Source of the DNA: CALGDE01 sp964655355
GTDB taxonomy: Bacteria; Cyanobacteriota; Cyanobacteriia; CACIAM-69d
Length of the DNA: 64,000 nucleotides
Direction: 5' to 3'
Assembly (NCBI GenBank): GCA_964655355.1
Contig: CAZZMD010000011.1
Coordinates: 1-64,000, forward strand
The translations under genes were made by a program, and so were the position numbers. Every line of letters starts with the position of its first letter. The stretch's first letter is position 1. Below, in pieces: positions 42,570 through 51,155 of the stretch. The notes beneath the pieces are model-generated. The model did not search any database, was not told the DNA's origin, and saw only the letters and a program-made list of their open reading frames with translations.

Positions 42570-44416
42570 GGTAGGACGGAAGCGGGGGAGTTCGAGCAGC
42601 GGTAATGGCGGAGACGATAGCCGGTGGTTCTGCGTAAGCGTCGGGGGACGTCTTGCTTGGCACATCCTCGCTTCTCGAGATTCAGCTCAGGGGAGAAATC
42701 AATCGCCCATAGGTCTAAGGGAAATACATCCGGTGATGGATCGTCAGACTTTGGAAAATGCGCCATGGCTTGGGCGAGGGGGGGCTCGCCGCCGTCGCGA
42801 TTACTTGCTTTTTGGAGCATCAAAAATTGAGGGGGCTGAATAGGCTGAGCAAACGGGTTAGCCCTGCGGTCTACCAAACGCCGTTGCCATTCATAGGCGA
42901 TCGCCACGGTCCCTCGGATTTCGGAGTAGGTTTCAATCTCGGTCACCACCAAAATCGGGCGGGAGGCTGAGGCGATATCAATGCCATCCCATAGACGGTC
43001 GAGTTGGCGGGACTTCTGGAAACCAGCCCCCGAAACAACCCAGAAGGATCCCAATGCGCTCGCCAACAGCAGCAGCACGACCAACCGCCGTCCCGAGACT
43101 TTCCATCGGGCGATCGCCGCCGGTATTCCCTGTCCCCCTAAGCGCCCCAACAGCAATCCCAGGGTCAAAACCACGGGGACAAAATGAACGAACTGATAGC
43201 GGGGTGCCAAACTTAAATCCCCTCGACCGGTCTGGGCTAAGACAATCATCATCAGGGGCGGGGCGATCGCGCCGATTGCTAAGGGTCCCCATAGAGCCCA
43301 CTCTCCAGAGCGGTAGCGTAGTCCTCTGAACCAGATCGGCGCCAGATTCTGGACGGTAATGCCCAACAGCAATATCAACACCACCGCACTGGGAATAATG
43401 ACGGCGATCGGCTGCCCTTCCAACGGCACCAGAAATCCCATGGTCACAATCCACAGCAGCAGCCGTAGGGGAACTAACAACAGCTCATCCCACCGCAAAT
43501 CGTCCTGAATCCAAGTGGTGAGTTCGTTGCTAGAGAGTCCAGTAATGGCCGGCAACCACAGGGCTAGGGTGAGCCCCTGTACCAACGCGATCAACCCCAT
43601 AAAACGCCACGCAGGACGGGTCAGCGATCGCCATCCCTTGGCCCGCCCTTCGACGATCGCAAAGGCGGCGATCGCCAGTCCTTGGGCCACAATGCCCAAC
43701 AGAGATAAATAGTGGGTAGCCAGGGCTAAATGATTGCCCAAGATCCAAATTATGCCGAGCCCTAAGCCCGGCGATCGCCCCCGTTTTAGCCGTTGTGCAG
43801 CGATTAAGGTCGCCGTCCAAGTGACCAGCGCCCACAGCACGGCCAGGGTATAGTGACGGGCTTCCTGGGCGATCGCGCTGCCATAGGGGGAAACCGCAAA
43901 TAGCGCCGCGACCCCATGGGCAAACCATAGCCGTTGGCGGTGTCGAGCCCTTGGGGATAATTCGGAGGAGTGATCGGGGGAGATTAGCGATCGCCCTAAC
44001 CGATAGGCAATCCAAAATCCTAGGGGAATGGTTAGTGCCCCGATCAGCACGCTCAAAAGCCGGGCTAGGGATAGATCCACGACCGTGCCTGCCGGCGTAA
44101 CCCCCTTCAACCACACGTGCATCAACGCAAAAAAGAGGGGCGGATGATTACTTTGTTCACTGAGGCGGGCGATGACATCGGCGATCCCCAACGTCGGCGA
44201 CACCTGCAACGGCATCAATAAATCGAACGGAGAAATCAGGCGATCCAAGGGTAAGTCAGCAAACCCCTGTCCCAGCCCGAAGCCAATGGATGAAATTTCA
44301 ATGCTGGAGGGGGGCTTACCACCCAAATTCCATAGCCGAATCAACAGCCCCACCACCCCCCAGCCCATCGCCCCAACAACAGGATGGCTCAGGGAGGGAA
44401 TGTTTGATCGGTTCAT
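42566..44416 (-). CDS. Membrane glycosyltransferase-like protein (GT39/ArnT type)
   Basis: A 616-residue polytopic protein with about ten or more hydrophobic segments. The N-terminal region resembles polyprenol-phosphate-dependent transferases: SNHPPLFFALMHVWLKG (a Pro-Pro loop often seen in this group) and multiple helices such as LLIALLLGITVQN. The C-terminal soluble part has no recognised domain. The donor and acceptor are unknown. The ATG at 44416 (MNRSNIPSLSH) is chosen because the longer frame would run into the gene upstream. It converges with the WcaI-like gene, supporting a cell-envelope polysaccharide role. Confidence 0.78.
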   Translation of the reverse strand: MNRSNIPSLSHPVVGAMGWGVVGLLIRLWNLGGKPPSSIEISSIGFGLGQGFADLPLDRLISPFDLLMPLQVSPTLGIADVIARLSEQSNHPPLFFALMHVWLKGVTPAGTVVDLSLARLLSVLIGALTIPLGFWIAYRLGRSLISPDHSSELSPRARHRQRLWFAHGVAALFAVSPYGSAIAQEARHYTLAVLWALVTWTATLIAAQRLKRGRSPGLGLGIIWILGNHLALATHYLSLLGIVAQGLAIAAFAIVEGRAKGWRSLTRPAWRFMGLIALVQGLTLALWLPAITGLSSNELTTWIQDDLRWDELLLVPLRLLLWIVTMGFLVPLEGQPIAVIIPSAVVLILLLGITVQNLAPIWFRGLRYRSGEWALWGPLAIGAIAPPLMMIVLAQTGRGDLSLAPRYQFVHFVPVVLTLGLLLGRLGGQGIPAAIARWKVSGRRLVVLLLLASALGSFWVVSGAGFQKSRQLDRLWDGIDIASASRPILVVTEIETYSEIRGTVAIAYEWQRRLVDRRANPFAQPIQPPQFLMLQKASNRDGGEPPLAQAMAHFPKSDDPSPDVFPLDLWAIDFSPELNLEKRGCAKQDVPRRLRRTTGYRLRHYRCSNSPASVLP

Positions 44417-44417
44417 A

Positions 44418-44441
44418 GTTTCCGCCGGTGTTTCCGCCGGT
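44418..44441. repeat. 12-bp tandem duplication at gene junction
   Basis: GTTTCCGCCGGT twice in a row, between the membrane glycosyltransferase-like gene and the membrane-protein gene upstream of it. Confidence 0.9.
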
Positions 44442-45158
44442 TTATAGTTTCCGTGGACGGCCACTGACCACCGCCTCTAGGGAAAATACACCGGACCAGG
44501 GGCGCAACTCCAGCAGAAGCGCCCGCAATAGCAAAATAACGCCGCCCATCTCTAGGACTTCTTCCACCACTGTCATCAAGGCATAGACCAAATTCTGTTG
44601 CCCCTCAAGGTCTGAGTACGCCCCGCCTGCCATTTCCATCAGCAACGCTCCCCCCACATAAACCACCATCGCAATGAGCGATCGCCGCCGGAGTTGAGTC
44701 GATAGCTGCCGCCAAAATGGCGTAAATTTCCAGGCCGCCCAAATCACCGCCATGGTCCCCGGGATCACCCACAGCGGCCGCAAAAAGCCTGGTAATCCCA
44801 ACCATTTCGCCAAGTCGGGAATAATTAGAATCTCGTGCAGCCCCAATAATTCATCGGCCGCCAAAAGCGCAAAAATATTGCCGAGCAATCGCCAAGAATC
44901 GGCCTCACGTTCTCCCAATTCCCGACCTCGCCCTTCCCGCGATCGCAATAGGATAGAGCAGCCCAACAACAACAGCGACGAGAACAGCGACGGCAAATTG
45001 TACTCGCGATCCAAGTTAAAAAAGCGTGTCCACCCTTCTCGATAGTCAAAGACATACTTGCCTATCTGCACCGCTGTGCCCGCAAGGGTCAGAAAGAGAA
45101 CCGAAATGACTAATGCGACGAGAATCTGCCGCACAGACAACGAAACTTTGACCTGCAT
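44442..45158 (-). CDS. Polytopic membrane protein of unknown function
   Basis: A 238-residue protein with about six hydrophobic segments (for example LVISVLFLTLAGTAVQI, LPSLFSSLLLLGCSILL, LRPLWVIPGTMAVIWAAW, VVEEVLEMGGVILLLRALLL). The pattern GLHEIL, LLMEMAGG and EEVLEMGG with repeated Glu and His in or near helices is suggestive of a metal- or cofactor-binding membrane protein, but I do not recognise the family. It is followed immediately, 25 bp later, by the membrane glycosyltransferase-like gene on the same strand and may belong to the same unit. Confidence 0.75.
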   Translation of the reverse strand: MQVKVSLSVRQILVALVISVLFLTLAGTAVQIGKYVFDYREGWTRFFNLDREYNLPSLFSSLLLLGCSILLRSREGRGRELGEREADSWRLLGNIFALLAADELLGLHEILIIPDLAKWLGLPGFLRPLWVIPGTMAVIWAAWKFTPFWRQLSTQLRRRSLIAMVVYVGGALLMEMAGGAYSDLEGQQNLVYALMTVVEEVLEMGGVILLLRALLLELRPWSGVFSLEAVVSGRPRKL

Positions 45159-45361
45159 AACATTGCGATCGCCTTCGGGCGGGAAAGTACTGAGTATTCC
45201 CTACCTTAATACAAGATTAACTGGGCGATAACTTGCAACTCAATCAATGTTGTGTTGGTACCCATTGTATTGATATCGAGCTGTCTCCAGATTAGGCAGT
45301 GCGTGCCCCCTAAGCCCACTGCGTCGGGGAGATTTCCGGTCTGTTGGGTGAGATAAGCGAT

Positions 45362-45397
45362 CTAACAGCCAATCCAATAGCCAACCTAACAGCGCCC
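45362..45397. repeat. 12-bp tandem repeat (3 copies)
   Basis: CTAACAGCCAAT, CCAATAGCCAAC and CTAACAGCGCCC in a row, just downstream of the small gene at 45424-45696. Confidence 0.85.
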
Positions 45398-45423
45398 CAC
45401 ACCCCGTTCTCCACAACGCCCCA

Positions 45424-45696
45424 TTAATCCTCAGTCGGGGGCGTGTCTTTACCGATTCCTAACCCCTTCTTACTACTCTTCAATTCTTTCCAAGCTTTTT
45501 TCACATTTTGATAGGCCTCCTCGGGGCTCATCTTGCCACCGGTCTCTAGGGCGCAGATATAACTGACCCTTTGGGCAAACTCTTGGAGATTGGCATTAAA
45601 TGCCAAATTGGTAGGGGTAAATTTTCCGTAATAGCGACTCTGGGGATTTATAAACTGGTCTTTGTCGCTGGGTTGATTGCCATCTGAATTTGCCAT
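45424..45696 (-). CDS. Small conserved cyanobacterial protein, possibly DUF7219
   Basis: A 90-residue soluble protein with the segment SRYYGKFTPTNLAFNANLQEFAQRVSYI and ETGGKMSPEEAYQNVKKAWK. I recall a small cyanobacterial family with this pattern (DUF7219), but the number is from memory and uncertain. No signal peptide or membrane segment. Function unknown. It stands alone, divergent from gmk, with a tandem array on its 3' side. Confidence 0.75.
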   Translation of the reverse strand: MANSDGNQPSDKDQFINPQSRYYGKFTPTNLAFNANLQEFAQRVSYICALETGGKMSPEEAYQNVKKAWKELKSSKKGLGIGKDTPPTED

Positions 45697-45900
45697 AGAG
45701 ACCCATTAATATTCATTCGTATTGCAGTCTTTTCTCTATTGTCCCCTGATCAGGAAGCGGAACGATCTTTTCACCATTGATCTCGATACCCTGGGCCGCC
45801 ACTGACCGTGAAATTACCATTGCTAACCGGTTCAGAATCGGCCAAGATATGTGGACCGTATCAGCGTAAGTCAGCGCCCTTTAGCGCAAAAAGGATAACG

Positions 45901-46497
45901 ATGGAGCAGCCGCAGCCCGCCGCAGAATCGAAGACAGGGCAGTTAATTGTTCTGACCGGCCCCAGCGGCGTGGGCAAGGGAACCCTGGTGCGATCGCTGT
46001 TGAAGGAGTATGGCGACCAGCTCTTCCTGTCCGTGTCGGCCACCACGCGATCGCCCCGGGAAAAGGAGGTGGATGGGGTCCATTACTATTTCTTCAGCCG
46101 GGACCAGTTTGAGGCGGCCATTGAGAATGACGAGCTGTTGGAATGGGCGGAGTTTGCCGGGAATTATTATGGGACGCCCCTGAAGCCCATTGAGGAGCGG
46201 ATTGCGAAGGGCGAGCGGATTTTGTTGGAAATTGAGCTGGAAGGGGCGCGGCAGGTGGCGAAGGTGTTTCCGGATGCCCTACGGATTTTTGTGTTGCCGC
46301 CGTCGATGGCGGAGCTGGAGCGGCGGTTGCGATCGCGGGGGCAAGATAGTGATGAGGCGATGAATCGGCGCTTGGAACGGGCTAAAGTAGAAGTGGAAGC
46401 CGCTAGCGAATTTGACATCACTTTAGTGAATGATGATTTGAAAGTGGCCTTGGATTTACTGCGATCGCTTCTGTTTCCGACGCCGGTGTCGCCCTAA
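45901..46497 (+). CDS. gmk: Guanylate kinase
   Basis: Phosphorylates GMP to GDP. The 198-residue protein has the P-loop GPSGVGKGTLVRSLL (about residues 20-34), the GMP-binding SATTRSPREKEVDGVHYYF and ILLEIELEGARQV, and RRLRSRGQDSDEAMNRRLERA. The ATG at 45901 is chosen because AAGGA lies 8 bp upstream and the family starts near here; an in-frame GTG at 45808 would add 31 unlike residues. Confidence 0.96.
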   Translation: MEQPQPAAESKTGQLIVLTGPSGVGKGTLVRSLLKEYGDQLFLSVSATTRSPREKEVDGVHYYFFSRDQFEAAIENDELLEWAEFAGNYYGTPLKPIEERIAKGERILLEIELEGARQVAKVFPDALRIFVLPPSMAELERRLRSRGQDSDEAMNRRLERAKVEVEAASEFDITLVNDDLKVALDLLRSLLFPTPVSP

Positions 46498-46553
46498 CCT
46501 ATCCGCCCCTATTCGCTATCACGACTGCCATTGCCGCCATTACACACGACACT

Positions 46554-47480
46554 ATGGTTTGCACCATTACGCGCCGGGCGTCGTTTTCGGCGAGTTACTA
46601 TTACCGTCTGCCGGGCTTAAGCCAAGCGGCTAATGAGGAGCGCTTTGGCAAACATGCGCGATCGCCGGGGGCCACCTTTTGGCTGTGGGTCACCATTGCG
46701 GGACCGGTGGATGAGTATGGCATGGTGGCGAATTTATCCACCCAAGTGAAGCGATCGCTGAGGCGCTATGTGTTGGCACCATTGGATGGCAGTGCTTTGA
46801 ATAGCGTTTGGGACGAGTTTTCCCATACGTTGCCGACGCCGGAATGGATTGCCCATTGTATTTGGCATCGATTAAAACCCCATCTCAATATTGTTGCGGT
46901 CGGGGTTTCTCCCCAGGATGACGTTCGAGCAGATTATTACGGTGATGCCATGGACGCACGGCTTACAATTCGCACCCATTTCAGCGCCGCCCATCGGCTG
47001 GGTCTACGGCGGCTGACCCTGACTCAAAATAGCGAAATTTATGGGAAATGTGCCCGTCCTAGCGGTCACGGTCACAATTACAAATTGGCGGTGACCATCC
47101 AGGGGAAAATTCATCCCCAGAGCGGCATGGTTGTGGATTTGAAAACCGTTCAAAAGTTGATTGAAGACGACATTGTTGAAGAACTGGATCACCGATTCTT
47201 GAACACTGATATTCCCCGTTTTTCTGAGGTGGTGCCGACGGCGGAAAATATTGCCCTTTATATTCGCGATCGCCTGGAGGATCCCATCAAAAAGCTGGGG
47301 GCCACCCTTTACAAAATCGAGTTACACGAAACTGATAACAATAGCTGCGAAGTGTACGGCAAAACCATTAGCGGGCTGCCTGTTATGGGGCAAACCCTGG
47401 AGCAAAGTTCGGGGCAACATTCAGAGCAATATTCAGGGCAATCAACCCCAGACTCAATGCCCACAGGAGCGCCAGTTTAA
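46554..47480 (+). CDS. Double-domain 6-pyruvoyl-tetrahydropterin synthase/QueD-like protein
   Basis: A 308-residue fusion of two PTPS-type domains. The second (about residues 135-285) keeps the zinc ligands His147 (FSAAHR), His172 and His174 (SGHGHNY), the catalytic Cys166 (KCARPS), and the conserved LDHRFLN and PTAENIALYI. The first (residues 1 to about 130) aligns with it but lacks them: FSASYYY has Tyr15 in place of the first His, and the stretch SPGATFWLWV has Ala40 and Phe42 in place of the other two. Intact PTPS domains act in pterin synthesis or, as QueD, in queuosine/preQ0 synthesis; which applies here is not clear. The C-terminal tail is a 12-bp repeat expansion overlapping the EcfT-like gene. 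Confidence 0.85.
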   Translation: MVCTITRRASFSASYYYRLPGLSQAANEERFGKHARSPGATFWLWVTIAGPVDEYGMVANLSTQVKRSLRRYVLAPLDGSALNSVWDEFSHTLPTPEWIAHCIWHRLKPHLNIVAVGVSPQDDVRADYYGDAMDARLTIRTHFSAAHRLGLRRLTLTQNSEIYGKCARPSGHGHNYKLAVTIQGKIHPQSGMVVDLKTVQKLIEDDIVEELDHRFLNTDIPRFSEVVPTAENIALYIRDRLEDPIKKLGATLYKIELHETDNNSCEVYGKTISGLPVMGQTLEQSSGQHSEQYSGQSTPDSMPTGAPV

Positions 47481-48240
47481 GCCAGTCTCGCCGGGTGATT
47501 TTGGCCATCATTTGACGGCGATCGCCCCCCTGCCCCTGGCCATAGCCGCGCAAAATCATAGCTTGGTGGACCCGCTGGGCCTGCTGGTCGCTGCGCACGA
47601 GTAGGGATCCCAGGAGCTGCACCAAGGTGGCCCAATGGCGACGGCGGGTCCAGTTCCACTCAAAACCCCGGAGCCGCGCCGAAATCATCATCCGCTGCCA
47701 GTTGTTCTGGATGTCGTTGAGATAGCGGTAGGTCAGCAAAAATAAGTCCACCAGCACCGGCGATAGTCCCATGGCCCGCAGCGATCGCACCAGGGTCAAA
47801 AGCGGCGTACTGCCCAGCAGGACCAATGCCACCGTAAATAGGCTTAAAAAGCGGGCAAAGATAATGATCGCCAGCTCCAAACCTTCCCAATAAATCCCCC
47901 AGGGACCCACCTGCCAGCCGGTGAGGGTCCGCCCGGCCGTTAAGGGCAACAGCACGACCATCAGCAAAATAAAACCCGTGGGATAGCTCAGGCGATCGCG
48001 CCACTGCCGCCAGGGCAGTCGCGCCATGGCATATAACCCCAGGGCAAACCCCAAAATCAGCGGGGTCAATTCCCATTGGTCCACCACGGCGATCGCGATC
48101 ATTAATCCTGCCAACCCCGCTATTTTGCAACGGGTTTCCCAGCGATGGAGGGGCGATCGGCGGGGACAAAATAAATCGAAAGACCGGCTTGGGAGGGTGT
48201 GGTGATGGTGGGATACAGTTCCGAATCCAGCCTTGCCCAT
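47383..48240 (-). CDS. EcfT/CbiQ-like energy-coupling transporter protein
   Basis: A 285-residue membrane protein of the CbiQ/EcfT family, the T-component that couples ATP hydrolysis to S-components such as BioY. The two Ala-Arg-Gly-type motifs that contact the ATPases are seen as SARLRGFEW and MILRGYGQG. About five hydrophobic segments. The start region is His-rich (VSHHHHTLP). No EcfA ATPase gene is adjacent. The last 33 codons overlap the convergent PTPS-like gene by 98 bp and read through the 12-bp tandem array, giving the repetitive tail LNIALNVAPNFAPGFAP. It could serve BioY encoded elsewhere in the window. Confidence 0.82.
   Translation of the reverse strand: MGKAGFGTVSHHHHTLPSRSFDLFCPRRSPLHRWETRCKIAGLAGLMIAIAVVDQWELTPLILGFALGLYAMARLPWRQWRDRLSYPTGFILLMVVLLPLTAGRTLTGWQVGPWGIYWEGLELAIIIFARFLSLFTVALVLLGSTPLLTLVRSLRAMGLSPVLVDLFLLTYRYLNDIQNNWQRMMISARLRGFEWNWTRRRHWATLVQLLGSLLVRSDQQAQRVHQAMILRGYGQGQGGDRRQMMAKITRRDWLKLALLWALSLGLIALNIALNVAPNFAPGFAP
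47388..47447. repeat. 12-bp tandem repeat in two overlapping genes (5 copies)
   Basis: Degenerate units beginning GGGCAA or GAGCAA at 47388, 47400, 47412, 47424 and 47436. It is read on the plus strand as four-residue repeats (GQTL EQSS GQHS EQYS GQST) in the PTPS-like protein and on the minus strand in the EcfT-like tail. Confidence 0.93.
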
Positions 48241-48293
48241 AGTGATGCTGTCTCCTGTCTACATTCCCTTCTATGTCCTGGATCGGTTCGCTC

Positions 48294-48326
48294 TGTCAAT
48301 GCTTTGTCAATGCTTATCCAACGCTT
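48294..48326. repeat. 11-bp tandem repeat (3 copies)
   Basis: TGTCAATGCTT at 48294-48304 and 48305-48315, then a diverged copy ATCCAACGCTT. It lies upstream of the helicase gene. Confidence 0.85.
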
Positions 48327-48381
48327 ATCATAAGTAAGATCGATATCTCTTTGCTTCCTATTCGTTCCCCAGGCCCACCGC

Positions 48382-51078
48382 GTGACTGTTTCTCCCCATT
48401 CGAACGATTCTTCCGGTGCCTTTCAGGGACCTGATCCCAAGGATATTTTCCCATTCCAGTTGGATGAATTTCAGGAACGGGCGATCGCGGCGCTTAATGC
48501 GGATAAGTCAGTGGTGGTGTGTGCGCCGACGGGTTCGGGGAAAACCTTGGTGGGGGAATATGCCATTTATCGCGCCCTCAGCCATGGTAAGCGGGTCTTT
48601 TATACGACGCCATTGAAGGCGCTATCGAACCAAAAACTGCGGGATTTTCGGGAGCAGTTTGGGGAGAATCAGGTGGGCTTGCTGACGGGGGATATGTCCG
48701 TCAATCGGGATGCGCCCATCCTGGTGATGACGACGGAAATTTTCCGCAATATGCTTTACGGCACCCCCATCGGACAAACGGGGACCTCATGCCAGGATTT
48801 GGAAGCGGTGGTGCTGGATGAGTGCCATTACATGAACGATGCCCAGCGGGGGACGGTGTGGGAGGAATCGGTGATTTATTGCCCCACGGAGGTGCAGTTG
48901 GTGGGGCTGTCGGCGACGGTGGCCAATGGCGGGCAGCTTACAGATTGGATTGATAAGGTTCATGGACCGACGGAGCTGATTTATTCCAACTATCGCCCGG
49001 TGCCCCTGTCCTTTAGTTTCGCGAACTATAAGGGCATGTTTCCCCTGTTGAACGACGCGAAAACGGCGCTCCATCCCCAGTTCAAAACCCAACAGAAAAA
49101 GCGTCGTAAACCCCCGGGGCAAGTGCGTCGCGACCTGCGGGCGGAAACCCCAGAAATTGGATTTGTCCTCTCCAAATTGGCGGAGCGGAATATGTTGCCC
49201 GCCATCTATTTCATCTTCAGCCGCCGAGGGTGCGATCGCGCGGTGAATGCTGTGGGGGCCATCCGTCTAGTGAGCGACGCCGAAGCAGCCCTACTGAAGC
49301 GGCACATTGACGCATTCCTGGAGACCAACCCCGACGGCGTTCGCGATGGTCAATTAGACGCCCTCTATCGGGGCATCGCCGCCCACCATGCCGGCATTTT
49401 GCCCGCCTGGAAAACCTTGGTCGAGGAACTCTTCCAAGCGGGTCTGATTAAGGTTGTGTTTGCGACGGAAACCCTGGCGGCGGGGATCAATATGCCGGCG
49501 AGGACGACCGTTATCTCAACCCTGTCCAAGCGGACGGATCGGGGCCATCGATTGCTGCACGCCTCAGAGTTTTTGCAAATGTCGGGTCGGGCCGGGCGGC
49601 GGGGTATGGACACCCAGGGCCATGTGGTGACCTTGCAAACACCCTTTGAGGGGGCGAAGGAAGCGGGACATTTGGCTACATCGGAACCGGATCCGTTGGT
49701 GAGCCAATTTACGCCGACCTATGGGATGGTGTTGAACTTGCTGCAAACCCACACCATCGACGAAGCGCGAACCTTGGTGGAGCGTAGTTTTGGGCAATAC
49801 TTATCGACCTTGAGCCTGGGACCGGACCAGGAAGAGGTGGAGGCGTTAGATGCGGAGATTCTCCAGCTCCATGCCCAGTTGGAGGATGTGGATCTGGATG
49901 ATTTGGCCGGATACGAAAAACTGAATCAGCGGCTGAAGGCGGAGCGACGCTTACTCAAAACTTTGCGGGATCAGGCAGCGGTGGTGCGTGGGAAGCATTT
50001 GTCGGCGGCATTGCAGTTTGCGGTAGCGGGGACAGTGCTTAAGCTGACGGGGTTTGGTAAGGGGGATCCCCCAGAGACAGCGGTGTTGATCTTGAAAATT
50101 GCCGGCACTGGCAACTCCCCCCATTTGGTCTGTCTTACTGATGACAATGTCTGGCGAGTGGTGAAGCTGGCGGATGTGGTGAGTTTGCATGGGGAATTCC
50201 CTCGGGTTTCAGCGGTCGATGGTTTGGAAGTGCCTTTTGATTTGAAGCTGAAGCCCGGGTGTGATTTGGATGGGGCGGAGGAATTATGGGCGATCGCCGA
50301 TCAAATTCCCGAGGTGCCGGATATTGAGGATGCGCCGGAGGTGATTGCCCAAGGGGAACGGGTGAGCGAAGTGGAACAGCTCTTGAAGGCGCATCCGGTG
50401 CATCAGTGGGGCAATCGCAAGACGCTATTTAAGCGGATCAAACGACTGGATGAAATGGAGGAATTCTTAGCGCAAAAGCGGCGGGAATTGCGGCGGCGCA
50501 CCCAGCTTTATTGGGATGAGTTTATGGCGCTGATTGAAATTTTGACCGCGTTTGATTGTCTGGAGGATTACAAGCCCACGATGTTGGGCGAGTCGATCGC
50601 CACCCTGCGCGGTGAAAATGAACTCTGGCTAGGGTTAGCCATTACCTCGGGGGAATTTGATGATTTAGATCCCCATCACTTAGCGGCCGCCTGCGCAGCG
50701 CTCCTGATTGAAGAACCCCGCCCGGATACGTGGAATGATTGCCATCCGACGGAGCGATCGCTCAATACGGTGCAGGGGTTGAAGGACATTCGGCGGAGCG
50801 TCTTGAAAACCCAGCGCCGCCAACAGGTGATGATCCCGGCATGGCTGGAACCTCAATTGATCGGCATTGTGGAGCAATGGGCCCTCGGAGCCGATTGGGG
50901 CGATCTGTGCGCGCGCACCAGTCTCGATGACGGGGATGTGGTACGAATTTTGCGGCGGACGCTGGATTTATTGGCGCAGCTCAAACATATGCCCCATATT
51001 CCCGAGACCATCAAAGATAACGCCAGCCGAGCGCGATCGCTCATGGACCGCTTCCCCGTCGCGGAAAATGTGGTTTAG
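48382..51078 (+). CDS. Ski2-like DExH RNA helicase
   Basis: A superfamily II helicase of 898 residues, related to Ski2/Mtr4 and the chloroplast helicase ISE2. Motif I is APTGSGKTLVGEYAI, motif II DECHYMND, motif III SATVAN, and motif VI region MSGRAGRRGMD; a DSHCT-like C-terminal helical domain follows. Such enzymes act in RNA processing or decay, but the substrates in cyanobacteria are not established. The GTG at 48382 (MTVSPHSNDSS) is taken as start; there is no good ribosome site, and a later Met is possible. The gene converges with hmpF. Confidence 0.9.
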   Translation: MTVSPHSNDSSGAFQGPDPKDIFPFQLDEFQERAIAALNADKSVVVCAPTGSGKTLVGEYAIYRALSHGKRVFYTTPLKALSNQKLRDFREQFGENQVGLLTGDMSVNRDAPILVMTTEIFRNMLYGTPIGQTGTSCQDLEAVVLDECHYMNDAQRGTVWEESVIYCPTEVQLVGLSATVANGGQLTDWIDKVHGPTELIYSNYRPVPLSFSFANYKGMFPLLNDAKTALHPQFKTQQKKRRKPPGQVRRDLRAETPEIGFVLSKLAERNMLPAIYFIFSRRGCDRAVNAVGAIRLVSDAEAALLKRHIDAFLETNPDGVRDGQLDALYRGIAAHHAGILPAWKTLVEELFQAGLIKVVFATETLAAGINMPARTTVISTLSKRTDRGHRLLHASEFLQMSGRAGRRGMDTQGHVVTLQTPFEGAKEAGHLATSEPDPLVSQFTPTYGMVLNLLQTHTIDEARTLVERSFGQYLSTLSLGPDQEEVEALDAEILQLHAQLEDVDLDDLAGYEKLNQRLKAERRLLKTLRDQAAVVRGKHLSAALQFAVAGTVLKLTGFGKGDPPETAVLILKIAGTGNSPHLVCLTDDNVWRVVKLADVVSLHGEFPRVSAVDGLEVPFDLKLKPGCDLDGAEELWAIADQIPEVPDIEDAPEVIAQGERVSEVEQLLKAHPVHQWGNRKTLFKRIKRLDEMEEFLAQKRRELRRRTQLYWDEFMALIEILTAFDCLEDYKPTMLGESIATLRGENELWLGLAITSGEFDDLDPHHLAAACAALLIEEPRPDTWNDCHPTERSLNTVQGLKDIRRSVLKTQRRQQVMIPAWLEPQLIGIVEQWALGADWGDLCARTSLDDGDVVRILRRTLDLLAQLKHMPHIPETIKDNASRARSLMDRFPVAENVV

Positions 51079-51087
51079 CCCTTAAAC

Positions 51088-51127
51088 GGTATCGGGATCG
51101 AGATAAGGACTTCTCGATCCTGATACC
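51088..51127. terminator. Long hairpin between convergent genes
   Basis: A 15-bp stem GGTATCGGGATCGAG / CTCGATCCTGATACC (one mismatch; arms 51088-51102 and 51113-51127) with a 10-nt loop, exactly between the ends of the helicase gene and hmpF. It has no U-tract, so a standard intrinsic terminator is not certain; it may protect or separate the two converging transcripts. Confidence 0.6.
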
Positions 51128-51155
51128 ACTGATAGCTGAAATATACGGTGATGGT

